Shown: in pieces, positions 1 through 9,184 of the stretch
Position numbering within the stretch: the first letter of the stretch is position 1
Layout: every line of letters starts with the position of its first letter
Origin: Pedobacter montanisoli
GTDB taxonomy: Bacteria > Bacteroidota > Bacteroidia > Sphingobacteriales > Sphingobacteriaceae
DNA length: 64,000 nucleotides
NCBI RefSeq assembly: GCF_022809115.1
Contig: NZ_JALGBH010000002.1
Location: forward strand, 1,181,543 to 1,245,542
Reading direction: 5' to 3'
The notes under the pieces: model-generated
Database searches by the model: none
What the model saw: only the letters and a program-made list of their open reading frames with translations
What the model was told of the DNA's origin: nothing
Made by a program: the position numbers and the translations under genes

Positions 1-1
1 A

Positions 2-913
2 CGGGCAAAAGCCGAAACAGGTTTACCTACCGCTGTTGAAGTAGCCAATGCCAAACACGTAGAAGAAGCTTTAGCTGCTGGCGTAGATATTCTTTGGATA
101 GGTGCCCGTTCTACCGTTAATCCTTTTACAGTTCAGGAAATTGCCGATGCCTTAAAAGGTCATGATGTTCCTGTTTTGGTAAAAAACCCGGTTAATCCAG
201 ATCTACAATTATGGATTGGTGCCTTAGAGCGTATCAATAAAGCTGGTATTACAAAATTAGGTGCTATACATAGAGGCTTCTCTTCTTTTGAAAAAAGCTC
301 TTTCCGTAATGAACCAATGTGGGAACTTGCCATTCAGTTAAAAACGCTTTGTCCTGAATTACCTATCATTAACGATCCAAGCCACATTTGTGGTAACCGT
401 GAATTAATTCCCTACATTTCGCAAAAAGCACTGGATCTGAATATGCAAGGTTTAATGATCGAATCACATTTAGATCCTTCGGTAGCATGGACCGATGCCA
501 AACAACAGCTTACTCCTGCTGCCGTTAACGAATTAATGGAGCGTTTAACTGTGCGTGAACCTGATTCTAAAAATGAAGCATTTGCAGATAAATTGACCGA
601 ATTGCGTAAGCAAATTGATAAGATAGATGACTTGTTGTTACAGAAATTAGGTGAGCGTATGGCCATAGTTGAAAAAATTGGCGAATATAAGAGAGATAAT
701 CAAGTAACCATTTTGCAGGTAAACCGTTGGGATGAAATCAGTAAAAAAGGCGCTGCTTTTGCTAAAGCCTTGAAATTAGATACTGCATTTACAGAGAAAT
801 TTTTAGAACTTGTACACAGTGAATCTATCAGAAAGCAAACAGAGATCATGAACAACATGAACGAAGCGGCAAAAGGTATCGCTGCTGAAAATCATGCTGA
901 AGTAAAAGCTTAA
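2..913 (+). CDS. bifunctional DAHP synthase / chorismate mutase (5' truncated by window)
   Basis: The frame is open from base 2, so the start lies outside the window. The N-terminal part (through SHICGNRELIPYISQKAL) is the C-terminal half of a KDO8P-like class I 3-deoxy-7-phosphoheptulonate synthase, which joins PEP and erythrose 4-phosphate at the entry to the shikimate pathway. The last ~100 residues (TELRKQIDKIDDLLLQKLGERM...) are an AroQ-type chorismate mutase with the typical helical KIDDLL...R...V..IGEYK pattern, converting chorismate to prephenate. This fusion is common in Bacteroidota and allows prephenate feedback on the synthase (family knowledge). It lies directly upstream of aroA and aroC, so it is probably part of an aromatic amino acid operon. 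Confidence 0.93.
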   Translation, partial: RAKAETGLPTAVEVANAKHVEEALAAGVDILWIGARSTVNPFTVQEIADALKGHDVPVLVKNPVNPDLQLWIGALERINKAGITKLGAIHRGFSSFEKSSFRNEPMWELAIQLKTLCPELPIINDPSHICGNRELIPYISQKALDLNMQGLMIESHLDPSVAWTDAKQQLTPAAVNELMERLTVREPDSKNEAFADKLTELRKQIDKIDDLLLQKLGERMAIVEKIGEYKRDNQVTILQVNRWDEISKKGAAFAKALKLDTAFTEKFLELVHSESIRKQTEIMNNMNEAAKGIAAENHAEVKA

Positions 914-987
914 ACATTAACTATCAGGATATTTAATTTATGGAGAGGTTTAGGCCTCTCCTAATCTTACCTAATTTATTTCGTATA

Positions 988-2244
988 ATGCACAAAAACG
1001 CAGTTATATCATTTAAAGGGCCCAAACATATTGATGCGGAGATCTATTTAACAGGTTCAAAAAGCGAGTGCAACAGGGCTTTGATTATCGAAGCATTGAG
1101 CAAACAGCTTGTTAAAGTAGAAAATCTGTCTAACGCGGCAGATACTGTAACCTTACATCAGGTCTTGAGCAAATTAGAACATTCAACCGCACAAGAACAG
1201 ACTATTGATGTTGGTCCGGCGGGTACTGCAATGCGTTTTCTAGCCGCCTACCTTTCTGCCAAAAATGGTAATTTCCTGTTAACAGGAACTGAAAGGATGA
1301 AACAGCGGCCTATTGGTATATTGACCGAAGCTTTAAATGAAATTGGTGCCGATATAGCATATGAAGAAAAAGAAGGCTTTCCGCCTTTGAAAATTAAAGG
1401 GCCATTGGCTCAAAAAAAGAATCATATCCAAATTAAAGGCGACATCAGTAGTCAGTATATTTCTGCTTTACTGATGCTTGCCCCTACTTTACCTTTAGGT
1501 TTAACTTTAGAGATTGAAGGCGAGCTAACTTCTAGACCTTATGTAGAAATGACCTTAGCTATGTTAGCTGAATGTGGCATTTCTCATGAATGGAATGAAA
1601 ATCTTATTGTTATTCAACATCAGGATTTTAAGCCTGCTACGCTTATTGTAGAGCCAGATTGGAGTGCTGCTTCTTATTGGTATAGCATTGCAGCTTTAGC
1701 TGAAAATGCCCGGATCAGTTTACCACACTTGCGCAAACAAAGTTTACAGGGAGATAGCCAGATCAGTATTATCATGGAAATCTTTGGTATCAATACTTAT
1801 TCTACAGCTAATGGCATTGCTTTTACAAAAGATCAGGAAATTAAAAATACATCAGCAATATTAGATCTAAAAACCTGCCCTGATTTAGCGCAAACCATTA
1901 TTGTTGTAGCTGCTACCTTAAGGCTTAACCTATCGTTTACAGGTTTGGAAACGCTAAAAATAAAAGAAACCAACCGGGTAGCTGCTCTGCAAAATGAGCT
2001 GGCTAAAATTGGTGTAAAGCTCCATGAAAATAATCTTATCTATACTTTAGACTGCTCTGCTCTTTCTTTTCCTAAGAAAATAACTGTGGCTACTTATGAA
2101 GATCATCGTATGGCCATGGCTTTTGCTCCTTTGGCTTTATTAATTGATGAAGTAGAAATCGAAGATTATAGGGTAGTTGAAAAATCTTATCCTTATTTTT
2201 GGGAAGACTTGAAGAAAGCGGGATTTGAAGTAGTTAGTACTTAG
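988..2244 (+). CDS. aroA: 3-phosphoshikimate 1-carboxyvinyltransferase (EPSP synthase)
   Basis: A 418-residue protein that transfers enolpyruvate from PEP to shikimate 3-phosphate. Family motifs are in order: GSKSECNRALI at the N terminus, GPAGTAMRFLAAYL, SRPYVEMTLAMLAECG, KETNRVAALQNELAKIGV and EDHRMAMAFAPLAL near the end. The open frame extends upstream to 940, but the ATG at 988 places the start just before the conserved VISFKGPKHIDAEIYLTGSKS segment, and the upstream residues do not resemble the family, so 988 is preferred. It follows the DAHP synthase/chorismate mutase gene by 74 bases and precedes aroC by about 100 bases, as expected for a chorismate operon. Confidence 0.95.
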   Translation: MHKNAVISFKGPKHIDAEIYLTGSKSECNRALIIEALSKQLVKVENLSNAADTVTLHQVLSKLEHSTAQEQTIDVGPAGTAMRFLAAYLSAKNGNFLLTGTERMKQRPIGILTEALNEIGADIAYEEKEGFPPLKIKGPLAQKKNHIQIKGDISSQYISALLMLAPTLPLGLTLEIEGELTSRPYVEMTLAMLAECGISHEWNENLIVIQHQDFKPATLIVEPDWSAASYWYSIAALAENARISLPHLRKQSLQGDSQISIIMEIFGINTYSTANGIAFTKDQEIKNTSAILDLKTCPDLAQTIIVVAATLRLNLSFTGLETLKIKETNRVAALQNELAKIGVKLHENNLIYTLDCSALSFPKKITVATYEDHRMAMAFAPLALLIDEVEIEDYRVVEKSYPYFWEDLKKAGFEVVST

Positions 2245-2346
2245 TAAAAAGTATTTAGACTATTACAAATCTTCTAAATTATAAAAACAACATTAATACA
2301 TCTAACTACTAAATACTAACTACCAAAACAATCAATATTATAAAAA

Positions 2347-3444
2347 ATGGCAGGCAACTCATTTGGACAGCTTTTTCGCATTACTACTTTTGGTGAATCG
2401 CATGGAACTGCAATCGGCGTAATCTTAGACGGTTGTCCGGCCGGGCTAAACATTGATTTAGATTTTATACAAGCCGAACTTGATAAGAGAAAACCTGGAC
2501 AATCAAAAATTACTACTCAACGTAAGGAAAGCGACACTGTACAAATTCTTTCGGGCATTTTTGAAGGAAAAAGTACTGGCACTCCCATAGCCATGCTTAT
2601 TCCTAATGAAGATCAACGTAGTAAGGACTATGGTCATAATGTGGATGTTTATAGGCCAAGCCATGCCGATTATGTGTATGATGCTAAATATGGTATCAGA
2701 GATCATCGTGGCGGAGGGCGTTCATCGGCAAGAGAAACTGCGGTAAGAGTAGCGGCTGGTGCTATTGCCAAATTATTACTAAAAGTGTATAACATTGATA
2801 TTTTTGCCCATGTTACCGCTGTAGGAAAAATTAATGCGCCAAATATCGAACTGAATAATATTGATGAACTTCTTAAGATAAGAGAAGAAAATATTGTTCG
2901 CTGTGCCGATCCTGCTACAGCCAACGAAATGATTGAATTTATTGACAGCGTTCGTAAAGATGGAGATACTGTTGGCGGTAAGGTTAGCTGTATTGTAAAA
3001 GGTTGTCCGGCTGGTTTAGGTGAACCTGTTTTTGACAAATTGCATGCAGACTTAGGTAAAGCAATGCTAAGTATCAATGCCGTACATGGTTTTGAATATG
3101 GTTCTGGTTTTGAAGGTACCGAATTACGAGGTTCTGAGCATAATGATATTCCTCTTCCTAAATCGGCTGATGTTAACCAATTTAAAACCGTTACCAATCA
3201 TGCAGGGGGTATTTTAGGTGGCATTTCAAACGGAATGGATATTACATTTAAAGTTGGTTTTAAGCCGGTGGCTACCATTATGCACAACCAGCCTACCATT
3301 AATGCTGCCGGAGAATTGGCTGAAATAAAAGGTAAAGGGCGTCATGATCCTTGCGTTGTACCAAGGGCTGTGGTTATTGTAGAAGCGATGGCTGCTTTGG
3401 TTATTGCTGATCATTTGTTAAGGGACAAAACTGTAAAATTGTAA
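2347..3444 (+). CDS. aroC: chorismate synthase
   Basis: A 365-residue enzyme making chorismate from EPSP with reduced FMN. Diagnostic segments: [18 protein letters not shown] at the N terminus, the [15 protein letters not shown] region, [36 protein letters not shown], and a C-terminal [20 protein letters not shown]. Length is normal. The start at 2347 gives the family's usual MAGNSFG beginning. It is the last shikimate-pathway step and completes the trio with the two genes upstream. Confidence 0.97.
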   Translation: MAGNSFGQLFRITTFGESHGTAIGVILDGCPAGLNIDLDFIQAELDKRKPGQSKITTQRKESDTVQILSGIFEGKSTGTPIAMLIPNEDQRSKDYGHNVDVYRPSHADYVYDAKYGIRDHRGGGRSSARETAVRVAAGAIAKLLLKVYNIDIFAHVTAVGKINAPNIELNNIDELLKIREENIVRCADPATANEMIEFIDSVRKDGDTVGGKVSCIVKGCPAGLGEPVFDKLHADLGKAMLSINAVHGFEYGSGFEGTELRGSEHNDIPLPKSADVNQFKTVTNHAGGILGGISNGMDITFKVGFKPVATIMHNQPTINAAGELAEIKGKGRHDPCVVPRAVVIVEAMAALVIADHLLRDKTVKL

Positions 3445-3454
3445 ATTCGTATCT

Positions 3455-4072
3455 ATGCGTAATTTCTTGGTTGTATTCTTTCTATTTCTTGTGTCAACAG
3501 TACAAGCCCAGAATTTCAAAACCGAAACTGAACAACACAGGATCAAATACAAAGAAGATTTTATTACGAATGAGCATTCTCCTCTAAAAGAAGCTGATTT
3601 AAAATACCTTGATTTTTTTGAGGCAGACCCTACTTATAAAGTGATTGCGAAGGTTAAATTGCTGAGTAATGAAAAGCCTTTTAAAATGCCTACTTATGCC
3701 GGAACTACTGCTGAATACATCAAATATGCTGTGCTAAGCATGCAGGTGCATAACCAACCTGTACAGCTTACACTTTACAAAAACGTTGCTTTGTCGCAAA
3801 ATCCGGTTTATAAAGATTATTTATTCTTGCCTTTTACTGACCAGACCAACAATAAGGAAACTTATGGTGGTGGCCGTTACATGGATCTGAAAACTTCGGA
3901 TATTGTAAAGGGTAAAATAGAAATAGATTTTAATAAAGCCTACAATCCTTATTGTGCTTATAGTGATGGTTACCGTTGCCCTATTCCGCCAGAAGAAAAC
4001 GATCTGTCTCTAGCTATAAAAGCGGGAGAGAAAAAATATACTGGAGAAAAGAAGAAAAGGGATTTGAAGTAG
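3455..4072 (+). CDS. DUF1684 family exported protein
   Basis: A 205-residue protein with an N-terminal hydrophobic signal (MRNFLVVFFLFLVSTVQA, predicted cleavage after AQA). The mature part carries the DUF1684 signature: repeated aromatic/GTT..Y segments (PTYAGTTAEYIKY), YGGGRYMDL, then DFNKAYNPYCAYSDGYRC and PIPPEEN. The paired cysteines in YCAYSDGYRC are a hallmark of the family. The molecular function is not established. It begins 10 bases after aroC, so it may be co-transcribed, but no functional link to aromatic synthesis is implied. Confidence 0.85.
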   Translation: MRNFLVVFFLFLVSTVQAQNFKTETEQHRIKYKEDFITNEHSPLKEADLKYLDFFEADPTYKVIAKVKLLSNEKPFKMPTYAGTTAEYIKYAVLSMQVHNQPVQLTLYKNVALSQNPVYKDYLFLPFTDQTNNKETYGGGRYMDLKTSDIVKGKIEIDFNKAYNPYCAYSDGYRCPIPPEENDLSLAIKAGEKKYTGEKKKRDLK

Positions 4073-4085
4073 TTTTTTAATTTAA

Positions 4086-4111
4086 GATGCTGAAACGAGT
4101 TCAGCATGACG
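4086..4111. repeat. palindromic repeat, family B
   Basis: ATGCTGAA and TTCAGCAT arms (8 bp, perfect) around a short ACGAG loop, followed by GACG. Same element, in either orientation, at 4513, 4713, 9377, 19706 and 28587. Confidence 0.85.
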
Positions 4112-4154
4112 TAGAGGGCGTTCAACATGACGCATTAATTAAAGGTGCTGAAGT

Positions 4155-4201
4155 GTCAACATTGAGCTTCCCGATTTAATTCGGGACAAGTTGTCTAAAT
4201 G
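4155..4201 (-). repeat. palindromic repeat, family A, long form
   Basis: Family A outer arms with an internal CCCGA/TCGGG hairpin. Near-identical to 4561-4609. The short form elsewhere lacks the internal hairpin. Confidence 0.75.
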
Positions 4202-4512
4202 TGGTCAATATTAATTTGCCTCATAGTACGTGCCCTTCTTTTACCGTTACCCTGAACTCGTTTCAGGGCCTATCTGACTAATGTTCCTTTTCGCTTGCCG
4301 CCGCTAGGCACTTACTTTTTGTCCGCAAAAAGTAACAAAAACTCCCGGCTGCTTATTTTTCTTTTGATGTAAGTGAACAGGCCAATTGGTGCTTGCCGAA
4401 AAATAAGAGGCCGGAAAGGTGTTTAACGTAGGGACACTAAGATGCTAACTCGGAGTGAAGTGAAAGGCTACGAAGTAATTCATTCCAGCGTCTAATATTT
4501 CCTCGAGTGTGA

Positions 4513-4538
4513 GATGCTGAGACCAGTTCAGCATGACG
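4513..4538. repeat. palindromic repeat, family B
   Basis: GATGCTGAGACCAGTTCAGC then ATGACG. Two bases differ from the copy at 4086. Confidence 0.8.
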
Positions 4539-4560
4539 TATTCGTTAAAGGCACTAAGCT

Positions 4561-4609
4561 TGTCTACATTGAGCTTCCCGATTTAATTCGGGACAAGTTT
4601 GTCGAAATG
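4561..4609 (-). repeat. palindromic repeat, family A, long form
   Basis: Second long-form copy. Read on the minus strand it begins with CATTTCGACAAAC, has the CCCGA/TCGGG hairpin in the middle, and ends in CTCAATGTAGAC. Confidence 0.75.
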
Positions 4610-4662
4610 TAATCTTTCTTTTAAAACATGCATTCTTTGCGCCTTTTGTGGTTAGTATCACA

Positions 4663-4699
4663 AAAAAGCGTTACATCAGTATTTGATGTAACGCTTTTT
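4663..4699 (-). terminator. intrinsic terminator, usable in both directions
   Basis: A perfect 16 bp stem (AAAAAGCGTTACATCA with its complement) and 5-base loop, with A-tract on the left and T-tract on the right. It lies 100 bases beyond the stop of the minus-strand E1 gene and is most likely that gene's terminator. Confidence 0.85.
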
Positions 4700-4712
4700 A
4701 GTTTTTTATTAA

Positions 4713-4738
4713 GATGCTGAAACGAGTTCAGCATGACG
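4713..4738. repeat. palindromic repeat, family B
   Basis: Identical to the copy at 4086 over the GATGCTGAA...TTCAGCATGACG element. Confidence 0.85.
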
Positions 4739-4798
4739 AACTAACTATTCAATAGGCTTCGACAGGTTCAGCTTGACAACCACTTTTTGCTGCTTATG

Positions 4799-7222
4799 TT
4801 AAAACAAATTCGGATATTTTGATGGGTTCGAATCTGAAATCATTGCATAAACTGCTTCAATGATATCATCAACCGAAGGTTTGGTAAAATAATCTCCATC
4901 TGAGCCATATGGTGGTCTGTGCGCTTTAGCAGCCAAAGTTTTAGGTTGCGCATCCAGGTAATAATAACCTTTCTGTACTTCTAATACTTGTTGTAGAATA
5001 AATGCTGAAGCTCCTCCAGGAACATCTTCATCTACGATCAATAACTTATTGGTTTTCTGTAAAGATTTGACAGATAAGTGTTCTGTATCAAATGGTAATA
5101 GGGTTTGTGGATCGATAATTTCGACCGAAATGCCCAATTGCTCTAATTCTTCTGCTGCCTCTTGTACCAATCTTAAGGTAGATCCGTATGAAATTACGGT
5201 AATATCTGTACCGCTTTTTACAATTTCGGCCTTGCCTAAAGGTATCGTAAATTCGCCGACATTATCGGGTAGTTTTTCTTTTAAACGGTAACCGTTTAAA
5301 CACTCTACTACCAGAGCTGGTTCATCTGATCTGAATAAAGTATTGTACATACCCGCAGCTTGTGTCATGTTTCTTGGTACACAAACGTGCATTCCTCTTA
5401 ATGAGCTTAAGATCATGCCCATTGGCGAGCCTGAATGCCATATCCCTTCTAAGCGATGTCCTCTGGTACGTATAATAACTGGTGCTTTCTGTCCTGCTTT
5501 TGTACGGTATGATACTGTTGCCAGATCATCGCTCAGTACATTTAGCGCATACAATAAATAATCTAAATACTGGATTTCGGCAATGGGTCTCAATCCTCTT
5601 AAAGCCAAACCTATACCCTGCCCTGCAATAGTCATTTCTCTGATACCTGTATCTGAAACGCGAAGCTCACCATATTTGGCCTGTAAACCGGCAAATCCCT
5701 GGTTAACATCTCCTATATGACCTAAATCTTCTCCAAATGCCAATAAACGTGGATCGCGGGCAAAGTTCGTATCGAAACAAGCGTTGAGTACTTCTCTACC
5801 GTCGATCATTTTAGCATTTTCGCCATAAACAGCTGGTACTACCGCTACATCTTCAGGTTTTTCTAAACTTTCGGTATGCAACTTAGAACTGTAAGCTTCT
5901 TCAAATACATCTACATGGTCTGTGTACCATTTTACCAATGCTTTTCTGTCGGCATTATCCATATTCAGGCTTAGCCTTATGGCTTTTCTGGCCGCTGCTA
6001 CTACATCTCTGCGCAATGCATCGGGCGTAGCCGCCAATTGCGAAGCTATTTTAGTTAAAACATGGTTGCCATTAGCCAGGTTATTGATCAATTTGATCAC
6101 CTCGGCCTGTTCTTGTCTAATAATATCCAAGAACTCGTTCCATGCTTCTTTCTGTGTATCTTTAACGAATTTTTTAGCTGTTTCTTCTAATTCGGTTATT
6201 TCTTCATCGGTTGCAACAGCAGATTCTATCATCCAATTGCGCATTTTCAGGATACAATCGTGCTCACGCTCCCACTCTAATCTGTCTTTATCTTTATAAC
6301 GTTCGTGCGAGCCTGATGTAGAATGTCCTTGTGGCTGCGTAAGTTCTGTTACGTGGATCAGTACGGGTACGTGTTCTGTTCTGCAAATATCAATGGCTTT
6401 CTGGTAGGTTTCGCATAAAGCCGGATAATCCCAACCTTTTACCCTGAATATCTCATAGCCATTGGTACCTTCTTCGCGTTGAAATCCTTTTAAGATCTCT
6501 GAGATATTTTCTTTGGTAGTCTGGTATTTAGCTGGAACTGAGATGCCATAACCATCATCCCATACAGAAACGGCCATAGGAACCTGCAATACACCTGCTG
6601 CATTGATAGATTCAAAGAATATTCCTTCGGATGTAGAGGCATTGCCAATGGTACCAAAGGCTACTTCGTTTCCGTTAACAGAAAAATTCTTTAGGTAATT
6701 GAGTTCTTTATTTTCTCTGAATAATTTTGAGGCATAGGCTAATCCTACTAATCTCGCCATTTGTCCGCCGGTTGGCGAAATATCTGATGAACAGTTTTTC
6801 ATGGCGGTTAGATCTTTCCATGAACCGTCTTCATTTAATGAACGGGTAGCGAAATGGCAATTCATCTGGCGGCCTGCCGATGCCGGATCTGCTTCTACAT
6901 CGGGGTTTGCATATAATTGCGCAAAAAACTCTTTTATGGTAGATATGCCTGCGGCAAATGCAAATGTTTGATCTCTGTAATAACCTGACCTCCAGTCGCC
7001 TGCTTTAAATGCTTTAGCCATTGCGATCTGGGGAACTTCTTTTCCATCTCCAAAAATACCGAACTTGGCCTTTCCTGTAAGTACTTCTTTTCTGCCCAAC
7101 AAACTGGCCTGCCTGCTTTCAAAAGCTATGCGATAATCATTTAAAACAATCTTTTTAAAATCGTCGAAACTTAGTTCTGAGGTATCTATCTGGTTGGTTA
7201 TAAGATTTCCGGTTACTATCAT
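4799..7222 (-). CDS. 2-oxoacid dehydrogenase E1, alpha/beta fusion (branched-chain type)
   Basis: An ~807-residue thiamine-diphosphate enzyme of a 2-oxoacid dehydrogenase complex, most like branched-chain 2-oxoacid E1. The N-terminal alpha half contains the decarboxylase core (ISPTGGQMARLVGLAYASKL, NASTSEGIFFESINAAGVL, SVWDDGYGISVPA) and a substrate-loop region with QGHSTSGSHERY. From about residue 470 the beta half follows (LAFGEDLGHIGDVNQGF, DTGIREMTIAGQGIGLALRG, transketolase-type pyrimidine and C-terminal domains, DPQTLLPFD). The two subunits are separate genes in many bacteria; the fusion is frequent in Bacteroidota. The frame extends 6 bases further to an ATG at 7228; both starts are possible and 7222 (MIVTGNLITNQ) is a preference only. 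No E2/E3 genes are in view. Confidence 0.88.
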   Translation of the reverse strand: MIVTGNLITNQIDTSELSFDDFKKIVLNDYRIAFESRQASLLGRKEVLTGKAKFGIFGDGKEVPQIAMAKAFKAGDWRSGYYRDQTFAFAAGISTIKEFFAQLYANPDVEADPASAGRQMNCHFATRSLNEDGSWKDLTAMKNCSSDISPTGGQMARLVGLAYASKLFRENKELNYLKNFSVNGNEVAFGTIGNASTSEGIFFESINAAGVLQVPMAVSVWDDGYGISVPAKYQTTKENISEILKGFQREEGTNGYEIFRVKGWDYPALCETYQKAIDICRTEHVPVLIHVTELTQPQGHSTSGSHERYKDKDRLEWEREHDCILKMRNWMIESAVATDEEITELEETAKKFVKDTQKEAWNEFLDIIRQEQAEVIKLINNLANGNHVLTKIASQLAATPDALRRDVVAAARKAIRLSLNMDNADRKALVKWYTDHVDVFEEAYSSKLHTESLEKPEDVAVVPAVYGENAKMIDGREVLNACFDTNFARDPRLLAFGEDLGHIGDVNQGFAGLQAKYGELRVSDTGIREMTIAGQGIGLALRGLRPIAEIQYLDYLLYALNVLSDDLATVSYRTKAGQKAPVIIRTRGHRLEGIWHSGSPMGMILSSLRGMHVCVPRNMTQAAGMYNTLFRSDEPALVVECLNGYRLKEKLPDNVGEFTIPLGKAEIVKSGTDITVISYGSTLRLVQEAAEELEQLGISVEIIDPQTLLPFDTEHLSVKSLQKTNKLLIVDEDVPGGASAFILQQVLEVQKGYYYLDAQPKTLAAKAHRPPYGSDGDYFTKPSVDDIIEAVYAMISDSNPSKYPNLF

Positions 7223-7244
7223 ACACAAAAATTTTATTTCGGCT

Positions 7245-7252
7245 CAAAGATA
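7245..7252 (-). promoter_or_regulatory. candidate -7 box for the E1 gene
   Basis: TATCTTTG on the minus strand matches the Bacteroidota TAnnTTTG -7 element, 23-30 bases upstream of the start codon. No clear -33 TTG was seen at the usual spacing. Confidence 0.45.
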
Positions 7253-7334
7253 CGATTCTTAAAGTTTATGGATGTATTTAGAGGGCAAATAATATTTGGC
7301 TCGCAATTTGTTCTGTCTTTTTAAAATAAAATAT

Positions 7335-7342
7335 TAGCTTTG
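7335..7342 (+). promoter_or_regulatory. candidate -7 box for the DUF1573 gene
   Basis: TAGCTTTG fits TAnnTTTG, 17 bases before the ATG at 7360. A TTTG at 7307-7310 could be the -33 element, although the 24-base spacing is slightly long. Confidence 0.5.
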
Positions 7343-7359
7343 TTTAAAACCTAAACATT

Positions 7360-7752
7360 ATGAAAAAGATAGTTTTAATTTTTGCTTTGATACTCGGGAT
7401 TGGTGTAATAGCAAAGGCTCAAAATAAACCTGCCGAGTTTAAGTTTGAAACTGAAACTCACGACTTCGGCAAAATTGCACTTAACAAACCTGCCTCTTTT
7501 ACTTTTAATTTTACCAATGAGGGTGATCAACCTTTGATCATTTCTAATGTAGAAACCACTTGTGGCTGTACCGTTGGCGAGTACACCAAAACTCCGGTGA
7601 AAAAGGGCGAAAAGGGTTATGTTAAAGTAACCATTACCAAAGGTGGTGCTCCGCTTCCTTTTAACGGCACGGTAACTTTAACTTCAAATGCACGTACCAC
7701 TACCAAGGTATTGTATCTTAAAGGTGAAACGGTAGCCGAATCGAGCAAGTAA
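7360..7752 (+). CDS. DUF1573 domain exported protein
   Basis: A 130-residue protein with a signal peptide (MKKIVLIFALILGIGVIAKAQ). The rest is a single DUF1573 immunoglobulin-like domain: FETETHDFGKI at its start, FTNEGDQPLIISNVETTCGCT in the middle and a terminal VLYLKGETV strand. The TTCGCT cysteine pair is a family hallmark. Function is unknown; such proteins are abundant in Bacteroidota envelopes. It has its own promoter-like box and a strong terminator, so it is probably monocistronic. Confidence 0.9.
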   Translation: MKKIVLIFALILGIGVIAKAQNKPAEFKFETETHDFGKIALNKPASFTFNFTNEGDQPLIISNVETTCGCTVGEYTKTPVKKGEKGYVKVTITKGGAPLPFNGTVTLTSNARTTTKVLYLKGETVAESSK

Positions 7753-7777
7753 ATTTTTACAAAATATTTAAACTTTT

Positions 7778-7808
7778 AAACCCCGTTATTTAACGGGGTT
7801 TTTTATTT
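7778..7808 (+). terminator. intrinsic terminator after the DUF1573 gene
   Basis: An 11 bp perfect stem AAACCCCGTTA / TAACGGGGTTT followed by a T-run. It ends only about 10 bases before the next start codon. Confidence 0.9.
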
Positions 7809-7811
7809 TTG
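7804..7811 (+). promoter_or_regulatory. candidate -7 box very close to the aminotransferase start
   Basis: TATTTTTG matches TAnnTTTG and ends 6 bases before the ATG at 7817. If it is used, the transcript would begin at or next to the start codon. It overlaps the T-tract of the preceding terminator, so the match may be accidental. Confidence 0.35.
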
Positions 7812-7816
7812 CTCTT

Positions 7817-9013
7817 ATGCCAAAAATCTCAGAAAAAGGGCACCAGATGCCCGCTTCTCCTATTAGAAAATTAACTCCTTTTGCTGATAAGGCAAAAGCC
7901 GACGGTAAAAAGGTTTTTCATTTAAATATTGGTCAACCAGATATTGCTACGCCTGAGGTGATGCTCAATGCCGTAAAGAATATTGATTTTGATGTGTGGG
8001 CTTATACCCCTTCTGAAGGTACTTTAGCTTACCGCACCAAATTAACTGAATATTACAATAAGTTAGGTTATAACATTACGCCTGATCAGATCCTGGTAAC
8101 CGTAGGGGGTTCTGAAGCGATCACCATTGCTATGCAAACTTGTGTAAATGAAGGCGACGAGATCATTATTCCTGAGCCTTTTTATGCCAATTACAATGGT
8201 TTTGCTTGTATGAGCAATGTGGTGGTTAAACCTATCTTATCTTATATTGACAATGGTTTTGCCCTACCTCCTATTGCCGAGTTTGAGAAACTGATCACCG
8301 AAAAAACCAAAGCTATCATCATTTGTAATCCGAATAACCCAACTGGTTATCTGTATTCTAAAGAAGAGCTGGAGGCTTTGAAAGCCCTTTGCTTAAAGTA
8401 CGACCTTTTCTTGTTCTCTGATGAGGCTTACCGCGAATTCTGTTATGATGGCAGGGAGTTTATTTCGCCTATGCACTTAGATGGTTTGGATGAGAACGTG
8501 GTGGTAATGGATACGGTTTCTAAACGTTATAGTGCTTGTGGTGCGCGTTTAGGCTGTTTGATTACCAAAAACAAGGAGGTAATTAAGTCGGGATTGAAGT
8601 TTGCACAGGCTCGTTTAAGTCCGGGTATGGTTGAGCAGATTGCCGGTGCTGCTGCTGTTGATACACCTGATAGTTATTTTGAGGCTGTGAGCCAAGAATA
8701 TACTTTACGCAGGGATACGCTTGTTGGTCGTTTAAACAAGATTGATGGTGTGTATTGCCCTAATCCGGGTGGTGCTTTTTATGTGGTAGCTAAATTGCCT
8801 ATTGATGATGCTGATGCTTTTTGTCAGTGGATGTTGGAGCATTTCTCGCATAACAACCAAACGGTTATGATGGCGCCTGCCACTGGTTTTTATTCTACAC
8901 CGGGTTCTGGTAAGAATGAGGTACGCATGGCTTATGTACTTAACGTTGATGATTTAAATGCGGCTATGGATTGCCTTGAGATTGCTTTACAGCAATATCC
9001 GGGTCGTGCGTAG
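7817..9013 (+). CDS. PLP-dependent aminotransferase (aspartate aminotransferase type, class I)
   Basis: A 398-residue fold-type I aminotransferase. Visible family features: NIGQPDIATPE near residue 40, GGSEAI at 97-102, the NPNNPTG motif at 171-177, SDEAY at 201-205, and the PLP Schiff-base lysine in DTVSKRYSACGARLG (about K236). These place it with aspartate/aromatic aminotransferases; the exact amino acid substrate cannot be read from sequence. The start at 7817 gives the MPKISEKG...MPASPIRKL N terminus usual for Bacteroidota homologues. A second ATG lies at residue 11. Confidence 0.9.
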   Translation: MPKISEKGHQMPASPIRKLTPFADKAKADGKKVFHLNIGQPDIATPEVMLNAVKNIDFDVWAYTPSEGTLAYRTKLTEYYNKLGYNITPDQILVTVGGSEAITIAMQTCVNEGDEIIIPEPFYANYNGFACMSNVVVKPILSYIDNGFALPPIAEFEKLITEKTKAIIICNPNNPTGYLYSKEELEALKALCLKYDLFLFSDEAYREFCYDGREFISPMHLDGLDENVVVMDTVSKRYSACGARLGCLITKNKEVIKSGLKFAQARLSPGMVEQIAGAAAVDTPDSYFEAVSQEYTLRRDTLVGRLNKIDGVYCPNPGGAFYVVAKLPIDDADAFCQWMLEHFSHNNQTVMMAPATGFYSTPGSGKNEVRMAYVLNVDDLNAAMDCLEIALQQYPGRA

Positions 9014-9039
9014 TTTTGCTTATTTTTATAAAAAGAAAT

Positions 9040-9066
9040 CCTCAGATTTAGTTCTGGGGCTTTTTT
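9040..9066 (+). terminator. terminator after the aminotransferase gene
   Basis: CCTCAG / CTGGGG stem (one G-T pair) with an 8-base loop, followed by a C and a T6 run. Confidence 0.7.
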
Positions 9067-9184
9067 GTTTTAGGGGGGTAAATGGGTTAATTGCTTAGAG
9101 TGTATTGTTAAACTGTTGAAGGGGATAATTATATAGGACACTTGTTGAATTGGTTAATTGTTGAACTGTGTAATTGTATCATTT

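Larger units (their letters stand above)
4073..4798. other. repeat-rich non-coding gap
   Basis: No credible gene is seen. The gap holds three GATGCTGAAAC/GTTCAGCATGAC palindromes, two long CATTTCGAC-type elements with an inserted TCCCGA...TCGGGA hairpin, a tract at about 4283-4390 resembling the island-flanking repeat (a TTACTTTTTG...CAAAAAGTAA hairpin), a CTTTGCGCCTTTTGTGG tract also found inverted elsewhere, and a terminator near its right end. Confidence 0.75.
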
